This document shows, in pieces, positions 10,097-22,323 of a DNA stretch of 64,000 bases (the first letter of the stretch is position 1; each line of letters starts with the position of its first letter). The notes beneath the pieces are model-generated. The model saw nothing but the letters and a program-made list of their open reading frames with translations, was not told where the DNA came from and ran no database searches. The DNA lies in contig MVAQ01000046.1 in NCBI GenBank assembly GCA_014825775.1, forward strand, positions 47,696-111,695, in the 5' to 3' direction. Source of the stretch: Krasilnikovozyma curviuscula (taxonomy: Eukaryota; Basidiomycota; Tremellomycetes; Cystofilobasidiales; Mrakiaceae). The position numbers and the translations under genes were made by a program.

Positions 10097-13000
10097 ATGG
10101 CAGCGATTGTTCTTGTTCCTCCAACAGAGGCAATGGAGCATCAGCCACCGCCCAGGAAGAAAGTCAAGAGGTTAGTATTGACCAGAACGATTCCCTTTCT
10201 TTTCTCTTGAACGACTGCTAACTCTGAAGCTGATGTATACTCTTATACAGAACGAGCAATGCTTGTGAGTAAAGCTGATTCGCTAAACCTCGTAACTACA
10301 GCTAACCAGGTTCCTCACCACTGCAGGCTTTCGCTGTAAGAGCCGCAAGCAGAAATGCAATGGAGAAACTCCAGTCTGTGGCACCTGCTCTTATGCTGAA
10401 GCTTGTAGGTTTCTCAATTCTTTTTGTCAGGTAATGAACTTTGAACTCATTGGTTGCCGGTGGCTTAAGCGTGTATTTACCCGGAGAACAAGAAGAAGCA
10501 GTCTCACGGATTCGACACTCACGTGAGTGTATTGTTTCTCTCGTTCTATCTTTATGTTTACTATCTTACCAAATACGATGTGATTACTTGACAACAGGTG
10601 TATGTTTCAGCTCTCGAGAACCGATGTGCCATGCTTGAGGCCAAACTGCAACAGGTCGACCCAAGTAGTGACGAAATCAGCGATCATTTGAGGATTTCAG
10701 GTACATCAGTTTCAAAACATTGCCAAAAGGTGGCCTCTAGTCGACCCAACTCAGACACTTTGAGCGACAGCAGGAACGAAACAATCAGCTCTTCGTCGGA
10801 TTCGCCTCTCAATCATAGCTTTGAGTCCTTGACAAATGATTCTGTCGAAAACAGCCTCAGTAACGGTCATCAGTTCATGTATGATGAAAACCCTGGTGTC
10901 GCAATGGATGAGGTGTCTCATGAGTCTCCACTACCTCTGCTGCCTTCGGTAAGCAGCGTTTTCAGTGCTGTCATTGACCACCATCACCCTCTCAATATGA
11001 TGAGCTCAAAAGATGTCATCGTACCTCAAAGCTCGTCGTCGGCTACTGTTTCATCTGGAAGTGATCATCTCATGAATCACTTTCTGCCGCTACACCCTAC
11101 CCTCCTTCCACCTTCAAGTAATCTACGAACACAGTTCCCTGATCAGCAGCATCCAGTTTCACCACCTCTATCCCAGGATCATCCTTCTCAGCAACCTCAG
11201 CAGGACGTCAACGAAGATCGCGTCGCTCAACATGTGAGGTTTCTCTCACTAAAAGCCTTCGCCGACCCCTACCTGGGTCCCTCATCCGGACTTTCTTTCA
11301 TAAAAATGACCAAAACCTCAATGCGAAAAGGAGGAGTGCTATCACCAACCCCTTTTCAGCCACTCGTTCCTCGCTTGCTCAAGGAGGCTAGGTCACCTAC
11401 TTCTACATCCCAATCTTCTGATGGCGGATCAATCCCAGTTCCTTGTGTACCTGAGGATTCTTTAGCGGATGCTCTATATATTTCTTCCTACAAGCACATC
11501 CAAGCTAGGTATCCATTTATGCAGGTGAGTGGCTCTCGCTTCAGGCTCAAACTTCTGCCAATTTTCACCTCACCCTCCCTCTCTTCTCCGATTCCTGGAT
11601 TTTAGTGGCGTGAGTAGTGTATCTTATTTTAGTAACTTGACAGAATGCTCACTAAGCTCTCCTATTTCTTGAATCAGCTCTATTTCTCAGCTTCCATAGC
11701 CGGCGCAAATCAATTTGTGTTGATCCTCGAGAACTGAACGAGTCGGACGACAGAGTTGGTAGGTAATTTCTTTTAGAAACTGCCGTTGCCTATTTTTGCT
11801 AAGTCAGACTCTTCCCCGATTCAGCGGCATTCTTTCTGTGGATGGTTTACGCGGTGGGCGCAAGTCGTAGTTAGTTCAATGTTTACTTTTACTTGGCAAC
11901 CTAAACTAACAGCGTAATTGCACTTTAGATAATGATCTGTCTGGCCATCAGCTCAAGTCTACAGCAGAAGTAAGTGTCTTCTCTCTCTCTCTCCCCTCTT
12001 CTTCTTCCCAGAATACCTCTCGATTAAATCGGTAATTTCATCAGGAATACTACGAAGCATCCCAACTCTTCCTGGACGATGTTTTAGCTCGTCACGATAT
12101 AGTCACTGTTCAAGCACTGGCTTTGACATCCATGTACTCCTTTCGAGCTAGTGTGAGTGTTACGGATATCTTGCTGCGAAAGTGGCTACTAAGAAACACC
12201 TCACTTTCTGATGCTTGCACTATTGACATCTGATAGAACGGCCCCGCTGTTTGGTAATACTTTCGAATTTGTGCTTCAAAATTGTTGCACTAAACTTACT
12301 TGGTCCTTCCTATTTCAGGCATCTGATGGGCTTCGCTATGAGGATCTCGATCGAACACGGCCTGCATCGAGCGATTCATCCGGTAAGCTCGACATTATGG
12401 GCGGGCGCTTCCAGTCGTTAGACTGACATCTCGTACTTTCAGATGCTCCGAGAACGAGATCCTCTTCGTGCTGAAGTAAGGAACAGAACGTTCTGGGCCG
12501 TCTACGTACTCGATCGTTTGGCTGCAATCAACTTGGGACGGCCGCTATCCATCGCTGACTCAGATATCGATGTAGAGGTACATTCCTTCTTCGCCTGACA
12601 CTCTGCCTTTGGTCCCGTGCTGACGATTTCCGCTGGTCCGATAGCTTCCTCTGGACATTGATTGTTTTTGTACAGATGCCAAGACCATCAACGCCGCCTA
12701 CAAAGCACAAGCCGCTGGGATTGCTCCTACATCTGTCACTTCCGTAAGATATTTTCAAGGTTTGATTTTACTTTTGCTAATTTCAGCTTCTATCCTGCAA
12801 AAATTCAGATGACGTCGGCAATCCATTGGATCAAGCTTTATCAAATTCGCTCTCAGATCTCGTTCGTTTATTTCTACCTTCGCCCTCTCTTGACTCACAG
12901 GGCTTTTAAGCTAATTAAACACTCTTCCCTCAGTGTCAGAGTTTACTCACCTAATCGCGAAACACTGACAAGCGAAGATGTTAACAACTTGTTGATTCCA

Positions 13001-14194
13001 CTGGAGGCTTGGAGGGCGAGAATTCCCGAGACTTCCTCGGGTTCGGTACCCATGATCAGTACAGAAAAGATGGAGAGAACCTACCACTTTGTAAATGTTC
13101 TTCGTAACCTGACTCAACGCTGTCGTGAGGCATTGACGAACTATTTGTTTTTCATCAGACTCGATTGTTGGTGTTGCGCTCTATTCTTGTAAATCTAATT
13201 ATCGCAAATCTTCGAAAGCCCAAAATTGATGGATCCATTGATTTCTTTTTATAGAGTCAGAAGACAAATCCTACCGACCCCCTGGTGCAGAGAATTGCAG
13301 AATCTGCGGCTGCTATCTGCGAGGTAAGTTCTCAATCTCCCCCTTGCCCCTCGTCTCTGTTACCGACTCGCTTCCTCTCAAGACTGGAAAGCGACTCCTC
13401 TCAAGCGATCATGGAAATCGTTCAATGGCGTGTCTGTACCAGGACTTTGTTTCAGGATTGACGCTACTACTCGCTCTATCGATCAATCGAACAGCAATAT
13501 CCATGTCGCGGTCATCAAGAGCAATAAGAGCATGCTCTTCAGTTCTGTCAGTGTATGCTAGTCTTTTTGCTGAAGCTGGTTAGTAGTCTTCTCTAACTCT
13601 TTTTTGGAGCTGAAGAAGCTAGCTGACTGTATGTTTTCTTCCAATAGAGAGCTTCAGAGATATGTTCGAAGACATTTTGGATGGTATGGACGATGAGGAA
13701 CCTAGTGAAAAAGTTTCTACTTCTACAGAGGGTGTAACTTGGCAGAACAAAGTACAGAACTTGGGCGGTTTGTTCACGGGAAATCCCAGGGATGATTTCG
13801 TCTCGTAAGTCTTGACACTGCTGTATTGTCTTTATAACAATTGACCAAATTTTCACTGCCCCTCAGATTTCTTAATAATGTTGGTTTTACAAATGAACTG
13901 TCTAACGGTGCTCAGAATTCGACCCAGGATGTCGCATTCTCATCTATTTCCACCGGCTTCCTCGACCCTTCAGTGCCACATCCGCCGCGGTTTCAACACC
14001 AACAACTACAGATGCTACTCTCCCCATTTCCAGTAGCTAATACCCCTGCGTTTGGATCAGCTGTCGTGGCCGGGCCTGATAACGATCGGGGACAGCTCTC
14101 GTCGTTCAATTTCGCAGAGCTCTTTGACCAAGCTGGATCTCTAAACTTGCCCCTAGATGAGGCGGGGCATCAGTGGTTTGACGAAGTTACCTGA
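10097..14194 (+). CDS. Zn2Cys6 fungal transcription factor, regulator 1
   Basis: Nuclear sequence-specific regulator. The N-terminus has a basic stretch (PPRKKVKR). Joining exons 1-3 gives ACFRCKSRKQKC, then PVCGTCSYAEAS and CIYPENKKK: six cysteines spaced C-x2-C-x6-C-x6-C-x2-C-x6-C, the binuclear zinc cluster. A short coiled-coil linker follows (SALENRCAMLEAKLQQV), then a long Ser/Pro/Gln-rich region. The fungal_trans middle-homology domain comes next, with NGPAVWHLMGFAMRISIEHG and FWAVYVLDRLAAINLGRPLS. The C-terminus is acidic and hydrophobic, ending WFDEVT. At least a dozen introns. It is paralogous over its length to regulator 2 (22845-27066), and 12311-12580 is almost identical to that gene. 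It is a likely local activator of the surrounding hydrolase and amidase genes. Confidence 0.9.
12311..12580 (+). repeat. 270-bp near-identical tract shared by the two regulators (copy 1)
   Basis: Aligned by eye with 25066-25335: only three mismatches in 270 bases, including a complete intron (donor after TTCATCCG, acceptor before ATGCTCCGAG) and both flanking partial exons. Outside the tract the two genes differ freely, even in the flanking introns. It encodes part of the fungal_trans domain. Confidence 0.9.
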
Positions 14195-14416
14195 TTTCAA
14201 GTAATATAGAGTTGTAGATCTAAATAACAGATTAACGTTGATGCAGTTTCTTTAGCGGATAGGTCTAAAGAGTCGTTCGGATAGCAAGAATTTGTCAGTT
14301 GCAATCAGTAACCATTCGCTCTTTACGCTTTCACTTTGTGTAGCCGATTATTACAACATATTTTCTGATACGAGTTCCTCTATATTTGTCTCTTGAAACT
14401 TCCACCTTTGAAATGG

Positions 14417-15038
14417 TCACGCCTTTCTATCACCTCCTTCACCTCCCCCCTCTATCACATCTTCTGGCATCTCCCACTTCGGTAGGTTCAACCCGACGCG
14501 GTTGGCTGTTGCTCCAGTACGTTCTAGAGTTGTCATGTTGTGAGTGGGGTTGTATCGTTTAAGAAGTGCCTGGTGAAGTAGAGAATCAATCGTTAGTCAG
14601 TGGGGCCAAGATAGCTTGCGCTTCTGCAAGGGAGCCGCAAAGTGACAACAATGAAGTTCTCAGAAGAGGAAACCCCCTCTGCATACTAGAAGTAGTTACC
14701 CTAGAGGGAGTAGAAAGAATGAAAATAAACAGCGATAAAAAAAGACGTACGGCATGCTCTCTCTGATTCAATAAAAACCCAGCGACTTCATTCAAATTCC
14801 GGTTACCATTTTCCCCTGTCAGTAGAGCAGGGGGAGCAGTTTCTATAATCTGTCGTAAGGTTGTTCGGAGTGATTTGGAGCGGGTTGATAGAGGGTGGGT
14901 GGACTGCAGCGGCCAACAGTAACTCCTATCAGAAATTACCTCTGATCATGGATAGAAGCCCTAACTGCTTACAGATTTGTTAAATTGCCTGAGGAGAGAT
15001 CTGTACACTGATGACCGAGTAGATGCTGAGGCAGACAT
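14417..15038 (-). CDS. FMC1: ATP synthase assembly factor Fmc1 (LYR-like mitochondrial protein)
   Basis: Mitochondrial matrix factor supporting assembly of the F1 part of ATP synthase. Reading the minus strand from ATG at 15038 and splicing at GTAAGC gives MSASASTRSSVYRSLLRQF, a degenerate LYR start. Further exons give LRQIIETAPPALLT and EVAGFLLNQREHA. The last exon, after CTTCACCAG, gives LLKRYNPTHNMTTLERTGA, then RVGLNLPKW, the diagnostic Fmc1 C-terminal block. Three introns; the stop is at 14417-14419. Length is about 125 residues, normal for the family. It diverges from mitochondrial uS19 across only 71 bases, so two mitochondrial biogenesis genes share one promoter. Confidence 0.85.
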
Positions 15039-15109
15039 GTTTTATTGAAGGTCGACGTTTGAAATCTCTTCGCGAAGAAAAAACCACGGCGAGTGTACTG
15101 CAAACCAAA
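15039..15109. promoter_or_regulatory. Compact bidirectional promoter FMC1 / mitochondrial uS19
   Basis: Only 71 bases separate the start codons of two divergent genes for mitochondrial biogenesis, so they must share promoter elements. Confidence 0.6.
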
Positions 15110-15696
15110 ATGATTCCATCTAAGGTCCTATTCAAAACCTCGCTGAGGGCGAAATGGAAGGGTGAGCATTTTACTTAGATGTATTTTGGAAAGCTGAGAC
15201 TCTAACTCACTGTTTCCTGTCAGGCCCTTTCTTCGTCGCATTCCCGAACCTGCAGACGCACATGAAGACTAAAGCACCCATCTATACCCATGCGAGAAAC
15301 TGTGATATCATTCCCAACTTCGTGGGGTAAGTCTCTCTTTGTTTCTTCTTACTCTTTTTTGTTATCAGAGGCTGAAAAGAAGCGTGTTTGATAGGTTGAA
15401 TTTCCGAGTGCACAACGGTAAAGATGTCAGTTCATGAAATTTCAGAGCTTGGAGATGAAAGGAGAAGCGTACTGAAACGTGTTTTGTGTTCTTTGTAGTA
15501 CTTGCCTGTAACGATAACAGAAGAAATGATCGGATGGAAACTCGGCCACTTCTCACATAGCAAAAAATCAGCTCAGCATTCACCAACGTCAGTTTCCTTC
15601 CCTCCGTTAGTCTGAATGACTTCCCCCATCTGACTTTTCTTCTTGTTGCTTTGCTCCGTGTTGGATAAAATCAGATTGAAGGGTTCCAAGAGATAG
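15110..15696 (+). CDS. Mitochondrial small-subunit ribosomal protein uS19m
   Basis: Component of the mitochondrial ribosome small subunit head (S19 family). Exons join to MIPSKVLFKTSLRAKWKG, PFFVAFPNLQTHMKTKAPIY, then NCDIIPNFVG + LNFRVHNGKD + YLPVTITEEMIGWKLGHFSH, the typical S19 signature. Introns lie at about 15159-15223, 15328-15394 and 15425-15477. The C-terminus is least certain. Splicing at AC|GTCAGT (15588) to AAATCAG (15674) yields the basic end SPTLKGSKR and a stop at 15694-15696. Without that intron the frame ends at 15613-15615 with a non-basic tail. I prefer the spliced form because S19 tails are basic. Confidence 0.85.
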
Positions 15697-15987
15697 AAAA
15701 GAAGGACGGGATTTCACTGCATGTACACACCCCTCGAGATACCAACGCACCACTGTAGAATCACCAGCATTGTATTTCATGATTCATTTTTCATTCCGTA
15801 TTGAAGCTCTATATGCGTTGAGGAAAGATTGAGAAATCCAGGTTTTCTCTGTTTCTTGCGGCGAGTCTGTACAGTTTGATGTTCGACTGCGACCTTCAAG
15901 CTTCAAGCTATTCCAACGAACAAAATTGAAATAGAACATAAACTCAAGTAAAGAAATAGATTAGAACCCTTCTTTGAATAAGAAGCC

Positions 15988-17774
15988 ATGTCGTTAGCAG
16001 ACCTGACTGAACTGCTCCAGTTCCTGCATTCACCAAACCCACAAGCTCGTCAGCTCTCCCTCTCAAACCTGCTGCCTTCGACCGTTCCTTCTTCACCAAA
16101 CCGAGCAGCCTTGTTCATACCCAAGCTCACCAATGGCAGCTCATCCTCAGCCGCAGACAAGAATGCTCCGTCGCCTCTGAGGGATCTGAAGCTGCTGTGT
16201 AGAGACCAGACAATGATTGCCCACGATGCTTTTGGTGCTCTGGTAAATTTGAGTGATGACTACACAGTCAAGAAGGTTGTTGGAGAGGATAAAGACTTCC
16301 TAGAATTTTTGGTTGCTTATATCATCGTGAGTAACAATTTTTCTCTGCCGTGATTGACCCTTGTGTCATACCAATTCTCAATGCTTATCACTTCAATAAC
16401 TTGTATGTGCTCCTAGAACCCAACTTCTGTCTTGTCATCAATGGCTTCGATGCTTCTTTCAAATTTAACCTCCTCGCCACCCGTAGCATCCCTTGTCACC
16501 GCCCTTTTAATCCCAGTCCTCCCTCTCAAGGTTCTACCTTCAGAAACTCAATCCTCAGATTCGATATCGATTGCCAGTCAAACTTATTATCTCCCCTCCT
16601 CACGCTCAGCCTCATCAACCCCACCACCCAACCTTCCAAGGCCTGATGAACAAGTTGAGGTGATTGGAATCAGTGCAATCCCACTTTTGGTCGATGCGTT
16701 TGTTCAGGGTGCTGCTGCAGGAGCGGTAAATGAGGAGGGAAAGGAGACCAAGGGTGTCAGGAAAGGGGACGTTCATTTCTTGGCGACTGTGTTTTCAAAT
16801 CTGTCAACTGTGAGTTCTTTTGTTCTTCAAAAGCGAGAAGATGTCACTTTAACTCACGCGTATAATTTTTCTTTTATCATCGTTGCTTCGTTCAGTTACC
16901 GGCTGCTCGACAAATCCTTATGTCACCGTTCCCACCTGCCTTCGCGACACTTCACCAGCAGGCATCATCCTCAACCACACTTCTCAGCTCAGAATTACTC
17001 AAATCCGAAACTTTACTTAGCAAACTTCTCATTTTCACTGAACATATAGATACAATTCGACGTGGTGGTGTGTTGAGTACTACGAAGTGAGTAATTACTC
17101 TTTTCTTCCTTCTACAGTTTAATACATAAACAGTCTGACGTTAATCAACTCTCAATATTTCATTAATTATCAACACTTTGGAATGAAAGGCACATCACTC
17201 TCTCAACGCAGCTCCACCCCATCCTCCTCGCGCCTGAATCAGCCGCAATCAACTTACCGAACGTCGTCTCCGCCAAGTCAGCCTCCAAAGATGCAAAAAT
17301 CCCTGTCCTTGGAATTGACATCCTTCCAAAAATTCTCGCGCCTTTGATGGGTCCAGGCTCTGAGTGGGAGACGGACTACTTCGAAGAAATTGATCTGTTG
17401 CCAGTGAGCTTGCAATTCCTGCCAGAGGAGAAGAAGAGAGAGACGGATAGTGTGTTGAGGTTGACTTGTGTTGAGGTGCTATTACTGTTGGCGAGTGGAA
17501 GTTTCAGAGGTAGACAAGAGCTCAGAGACAGAGGTGTTTACAGGGTCGTGCAGTTGGCACATAAAGTTGAGACTGATCAGAATGTAAATACTACTTTTCG
17601 TCTCTCGCTTCGGTTTGTTATACTGATCATTGACTCGAAATTTGGCTTTAACAGATTGCAGACCAGATCAGCAGATTGGTCACTCTTCTACAAGGCGAAG
17701 AGAGTGGTGACACTAAAGTAGAGGAAATCGTCGATGACGACAACGATGATGGGGATGAAATCGTTGCTTTCTAG
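15988..17774 (+). CDS. HGH1: HGH1-type ARM-repeat protein (eEF2 folding cofactor)
   Basis: Cytosolic armadillo-repeat protein of the Hgh1 family, known in yeast to assist folding of translation elongation factor 2. Begins MSLADLTELLQFLHSPNPQ, with early helical repeats (DAFGALVNLSDD). Later exons give MASMLLSNLTSSPP, FLATVFSNLST, RRGGVLSTTKH, and the DUF383/DUF384-type C-terminal part with ETDYFEEIDLLPVSLQFLP and GVYRVVQLAHK. It ends in an acidic tail (EEIVDDDNDDGDEIVAF) at TAG 17772-17774. Introns fall near 16327-16407, 16810-16896, 17085-17189 and 17584-17653. Length is about 430 residues, normal or slightly long. Part of the housekeeping island. Confidence 0.88.
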
Positions 17775-18181
17775 AAGCTGCACCGTATGTTCCCTGTTGA
17801 ATTTGTATCCATTACATATCATCATTCTTTTGTTTCAGAGAAGTGGAACACAAGTCGCAAAGTCTGCGCTTTGACAGGGACCGAGTTCTGAAGACTTGAA
17901 AGCTGCTGCTAACAGTCTTTTGTTCACGGCGTTGCATCTTACATCCACTCTTCTTAAATCTTATGTAAAGAATGATTATCCCATTTTCGGGTTCATTTAT
18001 GTCGTACTGATGAAAATGAAGACGAGTTAGAGAACGAAGATATTTATTATTTCATTTTATTCCGCTTTTTTCTCTGCGGCACTGATTCACAGTCCTACCT
18101 TTGACCACACCCCCTCTGCAGGCCAATCTTATCAAGACCACGAATTCACCTGAGGAGTCCTTCTTGTTCCACTTTCTGTCT
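17775..18181. other. Intergenic region HGH1 / mS41
   Basis: About 400 bases with the 3' flank of HGH1 and the promoter or leader of the next gene. The frame of the next gene stays open upstream of its likely start, back to an ATG at 18101, so a longer N-terminus cannot be excluded. Confidence 0.4.
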
Positions 18182-18190
18182 ATGGAAAGA

Positions 18191-19388
18191 ATGGCTTCGA
18201 CTTCCCTCACCCTCAAGCACTCGCTCAAGCTTTCGACTGGCTCTTGTTCAAAAATCACAAAACGATGCCTCGCAACCCCTGCAACCTCAACAACAACGAC
18301 AGCAAGGCCAATTTGGGGTCCAAAGAAAGTCAGTGAACCATTACCGTTTGGTTGGAAGCCTAAATTCGACATCAAGGCTGCCGGGTTTGAGAAGAGAGAG
18401 CTGGTTTGCACCCCTTGGAGAGGAGTGCCAGATCGACGAGGTGAGAAGACTGTTTCGTTCTCGAAGAGTTAGACTGTATTATTTTGCAACGAATTACTGA
18501 TCGCCCATTTGTTGATTCTCTGTATGTTTGTGCCAACCTTTTTTTTTTCTTCGACGCTCTTCCTCGTCTCTTCTTCACCCGTTTCTTCCATCTTAATACC
18601 CTCCTACTCATCAATAATCAATCCAGGCCCATTCCAATCACCCACAGATTTTCTGTCAGCGCTGAAAAGAGGCTGTGAGAAGAAGCTGAAGGAGCCAGGG
18701 ACTTGGGAGGAGTTCTGGATTATGGACTCGGAGAGGCTAAAGGCTAAGGGAGTGACAGGTATCCCTGATCGAAAGTGAGTGCTCATCTTCTTTCTGAATT
18801 CTGTTTGTGGTATCGGAATCTGGGTCTAACTGTGTTGCTATCCATGTCCTTCTTCATCATTGCGTTGCTTCTGAAAAGGTACATTCTCAGGCACATGAAC
18901 CTTTATCGACGCGGATACGACCCTCGAGTAGTTGCTAAAGCTACTAGAGCTCCCAAGAAACTCTCAGGGTATGCCTTTTTTTCAATCTCTGCCCCGGTTG
19001 TCCGACTTGTTGCTCTGCGGTACCAGCGACTCTTCAACGACCACCATCAAATCTTTTCGCGTCCTAACAACGTAACTTATCATTTACATTCTTCTTCTTC
19101 AATAGTGCTGGTGATGCTGTCCAAGGCAATCTCCGTACCTCTCGCTCGAAACGATTGGTGGAAACTGGTCATCTCTTCAAGCTGCGACCTCAACAATGGC
19201 GTCTTTACACTGGTCCTACTAAACTTCAACGTCGACAGGATCCATGGTGGAAGGGCACGTACGGAAAGAGCATGACAGCTGAGCCTAGGGTGTCGATGAG
19301 GCGGAAGCAGAAGAAGGTAACGACGAAGGAGCTCAGAAAGGCGCAGAACAAGTCGAGGTATGACTTGGTCAGGAGGAGAAGGAATTAG
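18191..19388 (+). CDS. FYV4: Mitochondrial small-subunit protein mS41 (Fyv4/IGD family)
   Basis: Probable mitochondrial ribosome component. The chosen start at 18191 gives an N-terminus rich in Ser, Thr, Lys and Arg without acidic residues (MASTSLTLKHSLKLSTGSCS), a good matrix-targeting sequence; ATG codons at 18182 and 18101 are alternatives. The conserved core spans exons: SPTDFLSALKRGCEKKL, WEEFWIMDSERLKAKGV, GIPDRKYILRHMNLYRRG, which matches the IGD/Fyv4 domain. A long basic tail follows (RRKQKKVTTKELRKAQNKSR, then RRRRN). Three or four introns. It is oriented with HGH1 and uS19 in the housekeeping island. Confidence 0.75.
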
Positions 19389-20364
19389 TATGTGTAGCAT
19401 TGTTGGGTTATGCATGTACGTCTACTAAGGAAGCTTGCGGAGCAAGATCGGAAACTGCGTGATCGCAACAGGAAGTACTCTTCAAATACCGGTCAAGATT
19501 TCTAACTTCTCTGTCAACTCGTATTTTCTATACTCACTATTCTCTCAGCAACCTGTTACGTCGATCTGTAACGCTGAGTACTGGCGAATTCGACCCCATG
19601 TATGAAGCGATTGCTTTTTCGAAAACATTCGAGCAGGGAATAGCGCTAAGTTATTTCAGCTTCATTGACACCGAGGAGGAATTCCTGTCATTTTGCTTCT
19701 AAAATTTGAACGCTGGTCAGTCTATGATGAGCATGTGGGGGAAAAAAAGAAGGAAGATCGAGTGCTAGAGCTTAAGTCGGCAAGTCCTACTCCCTTCACA
19801 TTTATTGGCAAATGTCTGCTCACCTACGACGTCTTCAACAGCCAAGGTAGCTCAACTATGGTCGTCTCAAAGCAGTCGTAAAACTCTGGAATATCGTCAA
19901 CATTATTTAAGTTTCTGTGGTACTGAGTCCTGTCAAAGAAAAGAAGTGAACGCGGCAGGTGGGTCGGAATTTCCTTGTTCATGAATTTGGAATCTCAAAT
20001 TCTTCCTTCTTCTTGAGTAACAGTGGTTGTGTTTCCAGTAGCGATGGATACATATCAAGTTCTTTCCCTGTTGCTAAACTCTTTGTGGCGAGGATAGCAG
20101 GCTTGGGACAGCGGTCGACACTGTGGTGGATTTTCTCCCTGCGACAACTTCCTGAGTTACAAATAATTAAAAATCAAGGTCTGGCAGACTAAGATGGTCA
20201 AGTGGGGAGGAACAGGTCCAGGATAAGTGGAGGTCTCTGAGCTTCCGTCGGAAACATGGAACCACAGGCTCTTCTTCCAAGCCGGCCTCGTCTCGCTCCT
20301 CTGTCTTCTCTGACCTCCAACTTCCTCCCACTCACCTTCAACTACTTTTTTATTCTGAGAAATA
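19389..20364. other. Intergenic region before amidase 2
   Basis: Nearly 1 kb without a convincing gene; ORFs on both strands are short and unlike any family I know. It includes TTCCGTCGGAA at 20243-20253, a perfect 11-bp palindrome about the central T containing CCGTCGG, placed 112 bases before the amidase ATG. It may be a Zn2Cys6 site (inference). Confidence 0.4.
20243..20253 (+). promoter_or_regulatory. Palindrome TTCCGTCGGAA upstream of amidase 2
   Basis: An 11-bp inverted repeat, 112 bases before the ATG of amidase 2. Its core CCG-T-CGG is an everted CGG pair, a geometry used by some Zn2Cys6 factors, and a Zn2Cys6 gene lies directly downstream of the amidase. Binding is inference. Confidence 0.35.
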
Positions 20365-22323
20365 ATGGCCAGCTCAATCGCACCATGCTTCCTGACAGCA
20401 ACAGAAGCCGTGAAGCTTATGCGAAGCGGCGAGCTCACAGTGGAGGAAATGGCAAAATCTACGTTGGAGAGAATTCAACAAAGAGATGATGGTGAGCCTC
20501 CAATTCTCACGTCTGTCTTTGTGCTGTTTCTTGTCTTTCTTAATCTCTTCTCTTTCCAAAACGCGCTACTCCTGCGCTTCTGGATGCTTACGCCAACACA
20601 AGATGTGAAAGCCTGGGCCTACCTGAATCCTGATCTTATCCTGAAGAGTGCTAAAGCTCTAGACGCTATCCCGCCTCATATGAGAGGTCCGCTTCATGGA
20701 ATTCCCATTGCGGTGAAAGATGTGATTTACACGATCGGTCTGTAACCTTTCATTGCAACAACTGCAGACCACCTCTTACTTTCAGAATACCTCTTCGTCC
20801 TTTAGACATGCCAACAGAACATGGTTCCCCTGTATACAAGGGAGATTTCCCAAAAGTTGACGCTGGTCCTGTCATGACTCTTCGAGCCGCTGGAGCCCTC
20901 ATATTTGGCAAGACCATCACCACCGAATTTGCTGCTAGTGGCCGTGGTTTCCCTACCAAAAACCCTTACAATCCTTCTCGAACTCCTGGTGGGTCTGTAA
21001 GTGAGCACAGGTTTTTGAGCTCCATTGCGTATCACTAACTACGCTGATCACGCCTTCAGTCCTCTGGATCGGGCGCTGCTGTGGGCGACTTCCAATGTAC
21101 TCTTGGACTTGGTGAGTGCTGATTATCATAAACCCTTCACTGTTGATATGATTGGTAATGATGACTGTCTTGATCACTCTCCTCCAGGTACTCAAACGAT
21201 CGGTACGGCTTTCACAAGCTAGGGTGTCAACAAACGCTTTTCCTAAGTTCTGACCTCTTTACAATATTTCATTGTCACAGGAAGTACTCTGCGACCAGGA
21301 TCATACAACAATATCTTTGCCATGAAACCTACTTGGACATCCATCTCTCGTGAAGGTCTCAAGCTCCTTTCCATCTCGCTCGACACACTTGGTCTCTACG
21401 GTCGTTCCGTCGAAGACTTGGAGTTGATGTGCAAAGTGTTCGAGATGGCAGATGATGAAACCCCCATCGTCAAGCCTATTTCCCAAATGAAGATCGCCTA
21501 CTGTAAAACTCCAGTCTGGACAGAAGATCGCGTCCAACCTTCTTTGGCCAAAGTCTGGGAAGAAGGGATTGAATTGCTCAAGGAAGCAGGTGTGGAGATG
21601 ATCGAGCTCGAACTTCCAAAGGACTTCGACAACGTTCTGGATGCTTCAAAGGTTGTCATGAACTCTGAAGCAAGGAGTGCGTTCTTGGGCGACTACAAGC
21701 GATGTCCAACCGCGTTCCATGATGACTTTGCTCATAGAGTTGAGAACAAGAGAAACCACATCAGTAGGAAGCAACAGTTAGAGGCGTATGACTATCTTGC
21801 GAAGCTAAAACCTGAGTTTGATGCTATTGCTTCCTTATATGATGTGAGTTTTAAACACTGTCTGAGATCCCTTGACTGAAGCTGACGGTCGATTATCGTT
21901 CGCGTTGACGAAGGCAATTCTTACACCTACTGTACCTGGTGAAGCTCAACTAGGAATTGATCGGACTGGTGATGGTCTGTCTGGTCCAAAGTTTCTTTGA
22001 CTTGTCACAAATACTGATACTATACTTTCAACTGCAGCTTCCTTCTGTGGCATGTGGACCGGACTTCAATGTCCTTCAGTGAATATTCCAGGCTTTTCAG
22101 GAGATGTAAGTGACAATTGAAGCTTCTTTTCGATCCTTCTCCTGAGTCGTCACTCTCGCTTTTGAAGACGGGTATGCCAGTGGGACTCACGCTTGTCAGC
22201 GGTCGATACACCGACATGAAGCTTCTCACGGTCGCTGAAGAGGTCGCAAAGGTCTTCAAGGCTTCCAAGAGCGGAAAGAATATCATCAGGCTCCCTGGAG
22301 TTCCACACAGCTTGTATCCTTAG
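20365..22323 (+). CDS. Amidase (amidase-signature family), copy 2
   Basis: AS-family amide hydrolase, a GatA-like single-domain enzyme rather than part of a tRNA amidotransferase. Begins MASSIAPCFLTATEAVKLMR. The catalytic lysine is in GIPIAVKDVIYT. Splicing G|AC restores TIDMPTEHGSP, and splicing after GGS (GTAAGTG donor at about 20999) gives TPGGSSSGSGAAVGDF with the cis-Ser. TQTIGSTLRPGSYN carries the nucleophilic Ser and KPTWTSISREGLKL follows. The usual GGS before the nucleophile reads IGS, a variation seen in some fungal amidases. C-terminal exons give ILTPTVPGEA and TGMPVGLTLVSGRYTD. Stop at 22321-22323. About eight exons. It differs clearly from amidase 1, so it is an older paralog. 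It sits upstream of regulator 2 on the same strand. Confidence 0.9.
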
